From the NCBI GenBank assembly GCA_041687295.1, contig JAWLCG010000023.1:1-24919 (forward strand): a stretch of DNA of 24,919 nt, given 5' to 3'. This document shows positions 15,421-22,920 of this stretch, in pieces; position 1 is the stretch's first letter; every line of letters begins with the position of its first letter. This DNA comes from JAWLCG01 sp041687295. Its GTDB lineage: Bacteria > Planctomycetota > Phycisphaerae > SM23-33 > FEN-1343. The position numbers and the translations under genes were made by a program. The notes beneath the pieces were generated by a model, which saw only the letters and a list, made by a program, of their open reading frames with translations, was not told the origin of the DNA and did not search any database.

Positions 15421-16641
15421 ATGCGCCGAAACCTCGTCGCCGCCCTGGTCCTGGCCCTTGCGCTGGCCGCACAGGCCGACCCGCCCTCACAGGAGACCGC
15501 TGCCATGTCCACGTCGCCCGTCCATTCCACCGTGCCGGCCGTCACGCTTCGCCGCGAGGGCAACCGCGTCTGGCTGGCCGGGGCGAAGGAGTTGTTCCAC
15601 CAGCACTTCGACGATACCAAGGCTGGCCGCACCACGCCCTGGGCGGAGCGCTGCGATACGTACATGTACCTCACGCAGATGCGCATCGCCGGCTGGGACG
15701 TCGACTACGCCACGCTCAACACCGTCGCCGGCTACGGGCCGAGCTTCGCCTACGCCCCGCGGCTGCAGGACAAGTGGAACGCCCACTACCACCCGCTCGA
15801 GGGCCGCGACGACCGCATCGCCCACGCCACCGGCTGCCGCTACCGCTGGCAGCGCCACGACGCCGAGCAGTACTGGCAGGCCCTCAAGCGGGCCATCGAC
15901 GAAGGCCACGCCGTCCACGGGCCCAATGCGGAGGGGGTGCTGTTCATCGGCTACGTCGATGCCGAGGACCCCGCCGACCGCAAGGTGCTGCCGCTGGCGA
16001 TCGTCTTCGTGGGCGCGGACGAGTGGACCTGGGAGCAGTTCAGCCGCTGGGTCGGCCAGCGACAGTGGTTCGGGCGCATCGAGGGCCGCGAGGAGCCCTG
16101 GCCGGTGCACCAGTCGGCCACCGAGGTCATCAAGATGATGGTCCGCGTCGCCCGCGGCCACGACAGCCGCCGCAAGGACGGCGACGGCGTGGTGTGGGGC
16201 ATCGACGGCATCGAAGCCTACGCAGCCGATTTGGCCGACCTGAGCAAGTCGGGCGCGCCCGAGCGCGAGGGCGGCTACTTCCAGGGCGGCTGGCGGGGTT
16301 GCCACAACGTCTATCCGCAGATGTCCGGCCGGCCGGCGGCGGCGACGTACCTGCGGAAGGTCGCGCCGGCCTTTGGCGACGAGGCCAGGCCCCACGTCCT
16401 GGCCGCGGCGGAGGCCTACGAGGCGGCAACGGGATCGTGGCGTGAGTTCGCGCGTCAGCTCGGCCGGGGCGTGGAGGGCGGCCACACCGAGGCCTGGACG
16501 GGCGAGACCAACCGCACCGCCGGCGCCGCCGCCGTCCGCCAGGCGGCCGCCCACGAGCGCGAAGCCATCGCCGCGCTGAAGCAGGCCCTGGCCGCCGACG
16601 GCATCGAGCTGCCGCCAACGAGTGCCCGGGTTCCCAGATAG
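15421..16641 (+). CDS. Secreted protein, distantly like the papain-like (BtrH N-terminal type) modules downstream
   Basis: A 406-residue protein of unknown function. The start MRRNLVAALVLALALAAQA is a clear signal peptide; cleavage is expected after Ala19 (AQA before DPP). ATG 15421 has AAGGAG (15408-15413) 7 bases upstream. A second in-frame ATG at 15505 (residue 29, MSTSPV) also has GGAG upstream and would give a cytosolic form. The mature protein contains ERCDTYMYLTQM, YATLNTVAGYGPSFAY, ALKRAIDEGHAVHGP, LPLAIVFVGAD and GIDGIEAYAADLADL, which by eye follow the order of motifs in the proteins at 17594 and 20517 (a xxTGxxF-like turn, a Gly-rich strand, and G-x-x-A-Y/F-x-A-W-x-x-x-L). The C-terminal ~80 residues are helical and Ala-rich. 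The relationship is suggestive, not certain; what substrate it meets outside the cytoplasm is unknown. Confidence 0.75.
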   Translation: MRRNLVAALVLALALAAQADPPSQETAAMSTSPVHSTVPAVTLRREGNRVWLAGAKELFHQHFDDTKAGRTTPWAERCDTYMYLTQMRIAGWDVDYATLNTVAGYGPSFAYAPRLQDKWNAHYHPLEGRDDRIAHATGCRYRWQRHDAEQYWQALKRAIDEGHAVHGPNAEGVLFIGYVDAEDPADRKVLPLAIVFVGADEWTWEQFSRWVGQRQWFGRIEGREEPWPVHQSATEVIKMMVRVARGHDSRRKDGDGVVWGIDGIEAYAADLADLSKSGAPEREGGYFQGGWRGCHNVYPQMSGRPAAATYLRKVAPAFGDEARPHVLAAAEAYEAATGSWREFARQLGRGVEGGHTEAWTGETNRTAGAAAVRQAAAHEREAIAALKQALAADGIELPPTSARVPR

Positions 16642-16737
16642 GAGTCCACCATGTCCAGTGCCACCCAACCAGCTCTGCGCTACGGATTCCGCTACTCCGC
16701 ATGGGATTGGACCAGAGTTCGGACACTAGGGACAGAC

Positions 16738-16763
16738 CCTGGTGTGTTAGGGACAGGCACCAG
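16738..16763. other. Hairpin with a repeated AGGGACAG motif
   Basis: CTGGTG (16739-16744) pairs with CACCAG (16758-16763). AGGGACAG occurs twice nearby (CTAGGGACAGACCC and TTAGGGACAGGCACC). The style resembles REP-like palindromes linked to IS200-type transposases in other bacteria, but no transposase is present. It lies 37 bases before the methyltransferase start. Confidence 0.4.
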
Positions 16764-16799
16764 TAGGGCCCGTCCCGATCCTTGCGTGAGGAGCGCGCC

Positions 16800-17597
16800 A
16801 TGGCAGCAGACCGACAGGAAAGCCCTCAGCCTCGCATGTACACCGAGTTCGCTCGGTACTGGCCACTGATCAGCACTCGCGAGAGCTACGCCCGCGAGGC
16901 GGAGTACTGGCGGGACGCGCTGCGGAAGCGTCTGGGGCCGGGGCGGCATCGGGTTCTGGAACTCGGGGTCGGCGGCGGGCACAACATGTCCCACCTGACC
17001 GGAGAGTTCCAATTCACAGCGGCTGACCTCTCCCCGGCCATGGCCGAGCAGGCCCGCAAGACCAATCCCGGTGTCGAAGTGCTGGTCGGTGACATGAGGA
17101 CGATCCGCCTGGGCCGCAGGTTCGATGCCGTCCTCATCCACGATGCCATCAGCTACATGGCGACGGAGGCGGACCTTCGCGCCGCGTTCGCCACCGCCGC
17201 CGCCCACCTGGACCCTGGCGGCGTCTTCGTCATCGCTCCGGACTTCTACCGGGAGACGTTCCGTGACCCCACCCTCTGGACAGGGACGAACTGCTCTGGT
17301 GACGTGGAAGTCTCCGTCTTCGAGTACACCTACGACCCGGACCCGACGGACACGAGCTACGAGACCCTCATGTGGTATCTGATCCGCCAGCGCGGCGGCC
17401 CGCCGCGGGTGGAGCAGGATCGGCACGTCATGGGCCTGTTCCCCCTGGCGACGTGGGAGCGGCTGATGGTGGAGGCCGGCTTTCGCTTCGAGAAGGATCC
17501 CTACAACGTCCACGGCGGCGGACGCGAGTCATACCTGCTGGTGGGGATAGACAATACCAGCGACGGACCGCGGTTCCTGAAGGAGCAACCACCATGA
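16800..17597 (+). CDS. Class I SAM-dependent methyltransferase
   Basis: A 265-residue protein with the class I methyltransferase Rossmann fold. Motif I is VLELGVGGGHN (52-62), the ribose-binding acidic residue is in AADLSPAMAEQA (74-85), motif II/III is VLVGDMRTI (94-102) with FDAVLIHDAISYM (108-120), and a post-motif strand is PGGVFVIAPDFYRE. Its C-terminal half (YDPDPTDTSYE, GLFPLATWERLMVEAGF) resembles small-molecule methyltransferases of the Methyltransf_25 kind. Start: GAGGAG (16788-16793) is 6 bases before the ATG at 16800. The stop overlaps the start of the next gene as ATGA (17594-17597), so the two are probably translated together. The substrate is unknown; the coupling suggests that it acts in the same process as the tandem-module protein. 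Confidence 0.88.
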   Translation: MAADRQESPQPRMYTEFARYWPLISTRESYAREAEYWRDALRKRLGPGRHRVLELGVGGGHNMSHLTGEFQFTAADLSPAMAEQARKTNPGVEVLVGDMRTIRLGRRFDAVLIHDAISYMATEADLRAAFATAAAHLDPGGVFVIAPDFYRETFRDPTLWTGTNCSGDVEVSVFEYTYDPDPTDTSYETLMWYLIRQRGGPPRVEQDRHVMGLFPLATWERLMVEAGFRFEKDPYNVHGGGRESYLLVGIDNTSDGPRFLKEQPP

Positions 17598-19807
17598 GTA
17601 ACCGGGCAGTCCCAGTCCGTGGCCAGCGGCTTGTGCTCGAGGGCGTGCCGCGCATCGGCTTCGACGTGCGGCTCTGCCCGTTCCCCGGCGCGGTCGAGTC
17701 GATCCTGCGCTACCTGAAGGAGCCGGTCGACTACGACTGGATCATGGGCGTTACCGGCGCGTGCTTCCGGCGTACGTTCAACCGCGACGACGGCGGCAAC
17801 GTCGACCTCATGTACTTCTCCCCGCAGCCCCAGCAGCGCGTGTTCGACGCGCTGGGCTACGAGCTGCGCATCGTGTCGTGGAAGGACAAGGGCGTGATGC
17901 TGGCGGCCATCAAGGAGAGCCTGGCGGCCGGCCGGCCCGTGATCGCCTGCGGTATCATCGGCCCGCCCGAGGCGGGGATCGTGGCCGGGTACGACAAGGG
18001 CGGCGAGGTGCTGATCGGCTACAGCTACTTCCAGGACCGCCGCAAGTTCCCCGGCTACTACGAACAGCCCGGCTGGTACGAGCAGTTCGTCAACCGCCCG
18101 CCGGCGCCCGATGCGGCTCTCGGCCCGGAGACGCATGCCGTCGGCGTGATGGTCCTGGGGCCGCGCAAGCCCAAGCCCACCGAGCGCCAGACGCTGGTCG
18201 CGGCGCTGCGATGGGCGATCGACCTGGAGCGTACGGCGAATCGGCCGTACCTGCCGGACCACGTGTGCGGGCTGGCCGCCTATGACGCCTGGGCCGATGC
18301 CCTGGAGGTCGATGCGGACTATCCCCGGGGCGACGACAACGTCCTGGGAACGCGCGCCATGGTCTACGGCGACCAATGCGTCATGCTGGCCGAACGCGGC
18401 AGCGCCGTGCGTTTCCTGCGGAAGATGGCCGAGGCTGCGCCCGAGGCCGCCGCCGACCTGAACGCCGCCGCCGCCGAGTTCGAGAACGTCGGCAAGGTCG
18501 AAGGCCTGTGGCCGTGGAAGAGCCATTCCCCCCACAGCCCCGAAGTCCGGCAGGGCCTGGCGGACCCCGCGACGCGGCGGACGCTGGCGGCGGGAATCCG
18601 CCGCTGTCGCGCGGCCGAGGCCAAAGCTGTCGACTGCATGGAGAAGGCCCTGGCCTGCCTCTCGCCCGCCCCGGCCCGCGCGGCACTGAAGACGCCCACG
18701 CCAGAGGAACTAACGCGCGGCGCACGCTGGCAGGTGGAAGGCATGCCGATCCCGATGGCGTTCCGGGCGGCCATGAACGTGATCGGCAAGGACTATGGCC
18801 GCGAGGTGAAGAACGGCTGGAGCACCGATCCCGTCTACGACCGGTGCCTGGCCGCCAGTGGCGAGGCGTTCGACCTGCGCCTGAGCATCGACAGGGACGG
18901 CCACGTCGGCGAGCACTTCCGCCGGGCGACCCCCGCCGAGGTCCGCGAGGGCTGCCTGCGGATGCTGGCGGCGCTCAGCTATGACGGCGAGGTCTCCGTT
19001 CGGCCCGCCGAGGGGGGCGAGTCGGTCGAGTTCGACGCGCAGAGGCTCCGCGGCCACATCTTCGAGGCGATCGCGCGATCCGGCAAGCCCGTAATCCTCG
19101 TGGCCACGTCAGGCGATGTCGCCGTGGTCACGGGCTATGAGCAGGACGGTGCCGTGCTTCACGGCTGGACGTGCAACGGCGGCGGCCCGTCGGTGCTGTT
19201 CGATCCGGAGCGGCGCCAGGAGTTGCGGGACTGGTTCGCCACGGCCCAGGCGCTGGTGGTCTTCAAGGGGCAGTGCCACTCGCGGATGTCGCGTGTGCGG
19301 GGCGATCTGCTGACGCAGGCGGTGCACTTTCTCCGCCGCACCGAGCTTGGCGCCAGCCTTACCGGCCCCGCGCTCTACGAGGCGTGGGCGAAGCTCTTCG
19401 AGGGCGGCGACAGGGAGAGCCCCGAGGCGACGCGCGAACACTACAGCCGGTTCATCGACCCCGTGATCTGGGACCTCGCCGAGCGCCGCCACTACGCCCG
19501 CGTGGCCATCGAGCGGCTCGCCCCGAGCATGCCGGCGCTGGAAGACGACCTGCGCGCCGCGACGGCCGAATTCGCTGCCATTCACGACCTGATGTGGAAG
19601 ATCAACTCTGCCGCCGGGGGCCGAAAGCCCGGCGGCGAACTGCCACAGCTGGCCGACCCGGATGTGCGCGGGCAGATCGCGGCGATTATCCGGGAAGCTG
19701 CCACGCACGACGCGAAGGCGGCCGACCACATCGAGACGGTGCTGGAGAACGCGGGACAGTCAGCCCGTGTCCCCGCTGGCGGCCCCGCAAACGTGTGGCC
19801 GGGATAG
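17594..19807 (+). CDS. Tandem-module protein, papain-like/BtrH N-terminal type, unknown function
   Basis: A 737-residue protein built from two related modules. Module 1 (about 18-355) starts GVPRIGFDVRLCPFPGAVES and has YDWIMGVTGACFRR (47-60), AAGRPVIACGIIGPPEAG (111-128), IVAGYDKGGEVLIGYSYF (129-146), GLAAYDAWADALEVDADYP (226-244) and a helical end LADP...AKAVDCMEKAL. Module 2 (about 381-720) repeats this layout: MPIPMAFRAAMNVIG, YDRCLAASGEAF (415-426), SGKPVILVATSGDVAVVTGY (496-515), and an end LADPDVRGQIAAI...AKAADHIETVL. Module 2 lacks the Cys of module 1 (Cys28). The acidic residues Glu126 and Asp508 sit where a C39/papain-like His would be. Start: AGGAG (17581-17585) 8 bases before ATG 17594, overlapping the methyltransferase stop. 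Proteins like module 1 are known from many genomes as uncharacterised; the fold call is inference. Confidence 0.8.
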   Translation: MSNRAVPVRGQRLVLEGVPRIGFDVRLCPFPGAVESILRYLKEPVDYDWIMGVTGACFRRTFNRDDGGNVDLMYFSPQPQQRVFDALGYELRIVSWKDKGVMLAAIKESLAAGRPVIACGIIGPPEAGIVAGYDKGGEVLIGYSYFQDRRKFPGYYEQPGWYEQFVNRPPAPDAALGPETHAVGVMVLGPRKPKPTERQTLVAALRWAIDLERTANRPYLPDHVCGLAAYDAWADALEVDADYPRGDDNVLGTRAMVYGDQCVMLAERGSAVRFLRKMAEAAPEAAADLNAAAAEFENVGKVEGLWPWKSHSPHSPEVRQGLADPATRRTLAAGIRRCRAAEAKAVDCMEKALACLSPAPARAALKTPTPEELTRGARWQVEGMPIPMAFRAAMNVIGKDYGREVKNGWSTDPVYDRCLAASGEAFDLRLSIDRDGHVGEHFRRATPAEVREGCLRMLAALSYDGEVSVRPAEGGESVEFDAQRLRGHIFEAIARSGKPVILVATSGDVAVVTGYEQDGAVLHGWTCNGGGPSVLFDPERRQELRDWFATAQALVVFKGQCHSRMSRVRGDLLTQAVHFLRRTELGASLTGPALYEAWAKLFEGGDRESPEATREHYSRFIDPVIWDLAERRHYARVAIERLAPSMPALEDDLRAATAEFAAIHDLMWKINSAAGGRKPGGELPQLADPDVRGQIAAIIREAATHDAKAADHIETVLENAGQSARVPAGGPANVWPG

Positions 19808-19912
19808 GCGATTGTCCCGGGCGTCAACCGGAGTGCCGAACAGGGTTGCAGCTGTCCCGGCTGTTCCGGGTTGGTTCAGCCCGCGTGCGGCACCCCTTGA
19901 AAGGCCAACGCA

Positions 19913-20380
19913 ATGGACATAACACCCACCATCGAAGTGCAGCCATCTGTTCTGCTGGCGGGCTGCCCGCAGTTTGGCGATACGGGCAAGGTCTGTCCCG
20001 GCGCGGCGTGGGACCGGCTGTTCGCGATTCGAGTACAGGCGGGACTGGCGAAGGTTGGGCCCGTAGGCTACGGCGTGCTCGTCATGCCGCCGGAGTTTCC
20101 CGGCAATGGCCATCAGCACTACTACCTGGCCGCCTTCGAGGCCACCGCCGAGACCGAAAGCAACCCGGCGTTCTTCCTGTACCGGGTTCCTCGATGCGAG
20201 ATCGCGGTCTTTCGCCTGCCGGGCAATGACTATGGGCTCTTCGGCGCGGTCCAGCGCCATGCCCACGATGTCTGGCTGCCCTCGTCCGGCTACACCTCGG
20301 CAGGGCCTTTCAGCTTCGAGCGGTACACGAACGCAGAGCCCTGCAGGGTCGACGTGTGCCTGCCCGTGAAGAGAATGTAG
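19913..20380 (+). CDS. GyrI-like / AraC effector-binding domain protein
   Basis: A 155-residue single-domain protein resembling the GyrI-like small-molecule-binding fold (two SHS2 units) found as the ligand domain of AraC- and MerR-type multidrug regulators. Visible marks are the strand and ligand-site region HQHYYLAAFEAT (67-78, Glu76), VPRCEIAVFRLPG (92-104), the helix LFGAVQRHAHDVWLPSSGY (109-127), FSFERYTN (133-140) and the closing strand VDVCLPVK. It has no DNA-binding domain, so it would sequester or modify a compound, or inhibit a partner. Start: AAAGG (19900-19904) lies 8 bases before ATG 19913. It lies between two papain-like-module genes on the same strand. Third-position GC looks somewhat lower than in purH or nfo. 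Confidence 0.75.
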   Translation: MDITPTIEVQPSVLLAGCPQFGDTGKVCPGAAWDRLFAIRVQAGLAKVGPVGYGVLVMPPEFPGNGHQHYYLAAFEATAETESNPAFFLYRVPRCEIAVFRLPGNDYGLFGAVQRHAHDVWLPSSGYTSAGPFSFERYTNAEPCRVDVCLPVKRM

Positions 20381-20395
20381 CGCTGGAGTTCCGGG

Positions 20396-20471
20396 GACAC
20401 AGAGTTCGCAGAGCGAAGCTCCGAGAATACAGAAGAACACAGGAGTTCCAGAGGTACCATACGGAACTCCT
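20396..20471. repeat. CACAGAG-type tract and 9-base hairpin
   Basis: GACACAGAGTTCGCAGAG, then ATACAGAAGAACACAGGAG resembles the tract at 5810-5872. It runs into a perfect inverted repeat, AGGAGTTCC (20441-20449) with GGAACTCCT (20463-20471), whose 13-base loop contains GGTACC. It lies between the GyrI-like gene and the gene at 20517; no T tract follows. Confidence 0.6.
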
Positions 20472-20516
20472 GAGGGATGCAGGTACGGTGTCCCTGAATC
20501 CTTGGGAAGGAACAGG

Positions 20517-21638
20517 ATGGCCATGCCCACCCGCAACGTGCTGAACGTGCCGAGGATCGGGTTCTACCACGACACCCAGCGGCATGCCGACTCCCGGATG
20601 CGCTGCCCCGAGGACGTCCCTCTGCCGGCGGTGCTGCGCGCGTGCCTGGAGAGCATGGGCGACGGCCTCGGCTGCACGCGCATCGGGCAGATCAGCCCGC
20701 ACTGGCAGGTCGGCTGCGGCTACGCCCTGCTGATGGGCCTGACCGGCTCGGCCTTCCGCCTGAGCTGGAAGGAGGGCTGGCACGGCGACAACGTGGCCAC
20801 CTGGCTGATCGGCAGCGACGCCGGGGAGATCTTCCGCCGCGCCTATCAGGCGATCGGCTACGAGCAGATTCCCGTGCACGTCCGCCCCGGCTGCGGCGAG
20901 CCCGAGCCGCCCGAGCAGATCGTCCGCAAGGTGGTCGAGAGCATCGACGCCGGCAGGCCCGTGATGGCCCACGGCGTCGTCGGGCCGCCTGAGGAGGCCA
21001 TCATCGCCGGCTACGACGAGGGCGGCGACGTCATCCTCGGCTGGAGCTTCTTCCAGTACGGAGGGCCGTCGAGCGAAGGGCTCGAATACGAGCCCAACGG
21101 CATGTTCCGCAAGCGCAACTGGCTGGCCGACACGTGGGCCCTGACCCTGTTCGGCCGCAAGCTCGACCCGCCCAGGCCGGAGCAGGCGTACCTGGCGGCG
21201 CTGGATTGGGCCTTGAAGGTCATGCGCACGCCCAGGCGCTTCGACCGGCACAACGGCATCGCCGCCTTCGACGCGTGGATCGCCCACCTCGACCGGCAGA
21301 GCGAGATCGAGGCCGACACCGACCTGGCGATGGAGGTGCACGACGACGCCGTCATGGTGGTGGCCGAGGGCCGCTGGTATGCGTCCATCTTCCTCACGGG
21401 GGCCGCCCGGCACCTGCCCTTCCGGGCATCGCCCCTGCTCGATGCCGCCGCCCGCTGCGCCGATTCGCACGCGCTGATGTGGGACATGTGGAAGCTCCTC
21501 GGCGGCCACGGCCGCGGGCCCCAGAACAAGGCCAGGCTGCTCGACGCGGGCGTCCGCGAGCAGATGAAGCCCATCCTGCGGGCAGCCCGACAGAACGATG
21601 TCGCTACGACCGAGTGCATCGAAAAGGCGCTGGCCTAG
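20517..21638 (+). CDS. Single-module papain-like/BtrH N-terminal type protein, unknown function
   Basis: A 373-residue paralogue of module 1 of the gene at 17594. Shared motifs are NVPRIGF (10-16), Cys30-Pro31, YALLMGLTGSAFRLSW (69-84), DAGRPVMAHGVVGPPEEA (144-161), IIAGYDEGGDVILGWSFF (162-179), GIAAFDAWIAHL, and the C-terminal helix ending VATTECIEKALA. The stretch SADSHALMWDMW-like (CADSHALMWDMWKLL) matches the MWKI region in module 2 of the larger gene. The Cys30 and Glu159 positions match Cys28 and Glu126 of module 1. Start: AAGGA (20507-20511) is 5 bases before ATG 20517; another ATG at 20523 is possible. No signal peptide or membrane segment. It follows a repeat-containing 136-base gap, so it may be transcribed separately from the GyrI-like gene. 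Confidence 0.8.
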   Translation: MAMPTRNVLNVPRIGFYHDTQRHADSRMRCPEDVPLPAVLRACLESMGDGLGCTRIGQISPHWQVGCGYALLMGLTGSAFRLSWKEGWHGDNVATWLIGSDAGEIFRRAYQAIGYEQIPVHVRPGCGEPEPPEQIVRKVVESIDAGRPVMAHGVVGPPEEAIIAGYDEGGDVILGWSFFQYGGPSSEGLEYEPNGMFRKRNWLADTWALTLFGRKLDPPRPEQAYLAALDWALKVMRTPRRFDRHNGIAAFDAWIAHLDRQSEIEADTDLAMEVHDDAVMVVAEGRWYASIFLTGAARHLPFRASPLLDAAARCADSHALMWDMWKLLGGHGRGPQNKARLLDAGVREQMKPILRAARQNDVATTECIEKALA

Positions 21639-21736
21639 CCGCCGGCCGCGGGCGACTAGGCGCGAGAGGCAGCCGACCCACGGAAACGCGGAAATGCGAG
21701 ACAGCCTTCTCTACCGATGCTACATCAGGAAGAGGC

Positions 21737-21751
21737 ACAGTAGGTGACTGT
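21737..21751. promoter_or_regulatory. Small palindrome before the kinase-like gene
   Basis: ACAGT (21737-21741) and ACTGT (21747-21751) form a 5-base dyad with 5-base spacing, 34 bases before the start codon at 21785. It could be an operator; chance occurrence is not excluded. Confidence 0.2.
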
Positions 21752-21784
21752 CCCACAGTTCACCGCATTTCACGGAGTTACCGG

Positions 21785-22738
21785 ATGAGCATTGCCCCAC
21801 CCATCGGAGAAGGCTTGTTGAGGGAAACGCTTGAGGCGGAGCGGGAGTCCCTCGGGATTCGGGGCGACATGCGGATCCGGTGGCTCTACAACCCCGGCAA
21901 TTTCAGCAACGCCCACTACCGAGTCTCGGGCGATTCGGGCGACCTGCACGTCAAGCTCGTCGACGATCCCACAAGCATGGACCACTGGTACCGCCTGCGG
22001 GGTCGGCTCATGCGCGACTATCGTGCCCCCGAGATCCTGGCGCGCCTGAGCATCCCGCAGGCGAAGCTCACCGCGTATGTGTTCCCTCAGCTTCCCGGGC
22101 GAGCGCCGGATCCGGCCCTGGCAGGCCCGGTGATCCGCGAGGTGGGCGCGCTGCTCGCTCGACTGCACAGCGACGACGACCTGGGGGCGGAACTCCCAGG
22201 CGATGTGACGCTGCTGTCTTCGTTCCAGGCGGGCCTGCTCGAATGTCTGTCGGAGGATCTGGTCGCGATCCGGGCACACCCGGAGGTGAGCCGCCACTAC
22301 GATGCGAGCACGATGGCGTGGCTCGCCGCCGAGGCCGCAGCACTGCACGAGGAAGCGCGCCGCCGAATACCCGATGAGCCGGTGCACAGTCCGATCCACA
22401 GCGATCCCTGGATTGCCAATCTGCTCGTGGACGGCCGGGACTGGCGACTTTTGGATTGGGACGGCCTGCGGCTGGGCGACCCGGCCGGGGATTGGGCGAT
22501 GCTTCTGTTCGATGCCTGGGTTCACGGGGCGGACTTGGAGGAGTTCCTCCCGCCCGACCCCGATCTTCGCGACCGGGTGCGCCTCCATCTGCGAGCGGCC
22601 GGCTTCGATTCGATCGTCGACCCGCTCTCGGACCTGACGGAAATGCCGCCCGATGTTCCCGACGCCGGCGCGATCTGCGCAGCCAAACGCCACGCTTCGC
22701 AGAGCGCACTGCTCCGCTACCGGCGGCTCTACGTGTAG
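21785..22738 (+). CDS. Aminoglycoside-phosphotransferase-like (APH family) kinase
   Basis: A 317-residue protein with the protein-kinase-like fold of the APH / choline kinase group. HVKLVDD gives the likely ATP-binding Lys57. VFPQLPG (99-105) is the hinge. HSDPWIANLL (205-214) is the Brenner motif with catalytic Asp207 and Asn212. LLDWDGLRLGDPAGDW (222-237) holds the metal-binding Asp224 or Asp226 and the invariant downstream Asp. All catalytic residues are present, so it should transfer phosphate from ATP to a small molecule (antibiotic, sugar, amino alcohol or amino acid). Start: GGAG (21774-21777) is 7 bases before ATG 21785; the frame is open much further upstream (to 21134), but that part overlaps the preceding gene in another frame. 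Nothing shows that it gives drug resistance; the substrate is unknown. Confidence 0.88.
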   Translation: MSIAPPIGEGLLRETLEAERESLGIRGDMRIRWLYNPGNFSNAHYRVSGDSGDLHVKLVDDPTSMDHWYRLRGRLMRDYRAPEILARLSIPQAKLTAYVFPQLPGRAPDPALAGPVIREVGALLARLHSDDDLGAELPGDVTLLSSFQAGLLECLSEDLVAIRAHPEVSRHYDASTMAWLAAEAAALHEEARRRIPDEPVHSPIHSDPWIANLLVDGRDWRLLDWDGLRLGDPAGDWAMLLFDAWVHGADLEEFLPPDPDLRDRVRLHLRAAGFDSIVDPLSDLTEMPPDVPDAGAICAAKRHASQSALLRYRRLYV

Positions 22739-22850
22739 GACGGTGAGGCGGGACGTTGCGCCGGGGACCCCGCCGGCAACGAGTTGCCGGCCCTGCCGAC
22801 TGCTCCACCTGGTGCTGCTCTCAACAAGACCGTCGCTACCGGCCAACCGC

Positions 22851-22879
22851 TTGACGCGCCTGGCGGGAGGGGGTAGTTT
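22851..22879 (+). promoter_or_regulatory. Possible promoter for the radical SAM gene
   Basis: TTGACG (22851-22856) and TAGTTT (22874-22879) are 17 bases apart. The -35 box is the same as that of the promoter at 11904, with the same spacing; the -10 box is weak (three of six). The leader would be about 35 bases. Confidence 0.4.
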
Positions 22880-22920
22880 CGGCGGACGGACCGAACCGGT
22901 TCGCCCATGGGAGAGCGACG

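Noticed and set aside
21785..22738. Calling the APH-like gene an antibiotic resistance gene
   Set aside because: The kinase motifs are intact, but the family also phosphorylates sugars, choline and amino alcohols; nothing in the sequence points to a drug.
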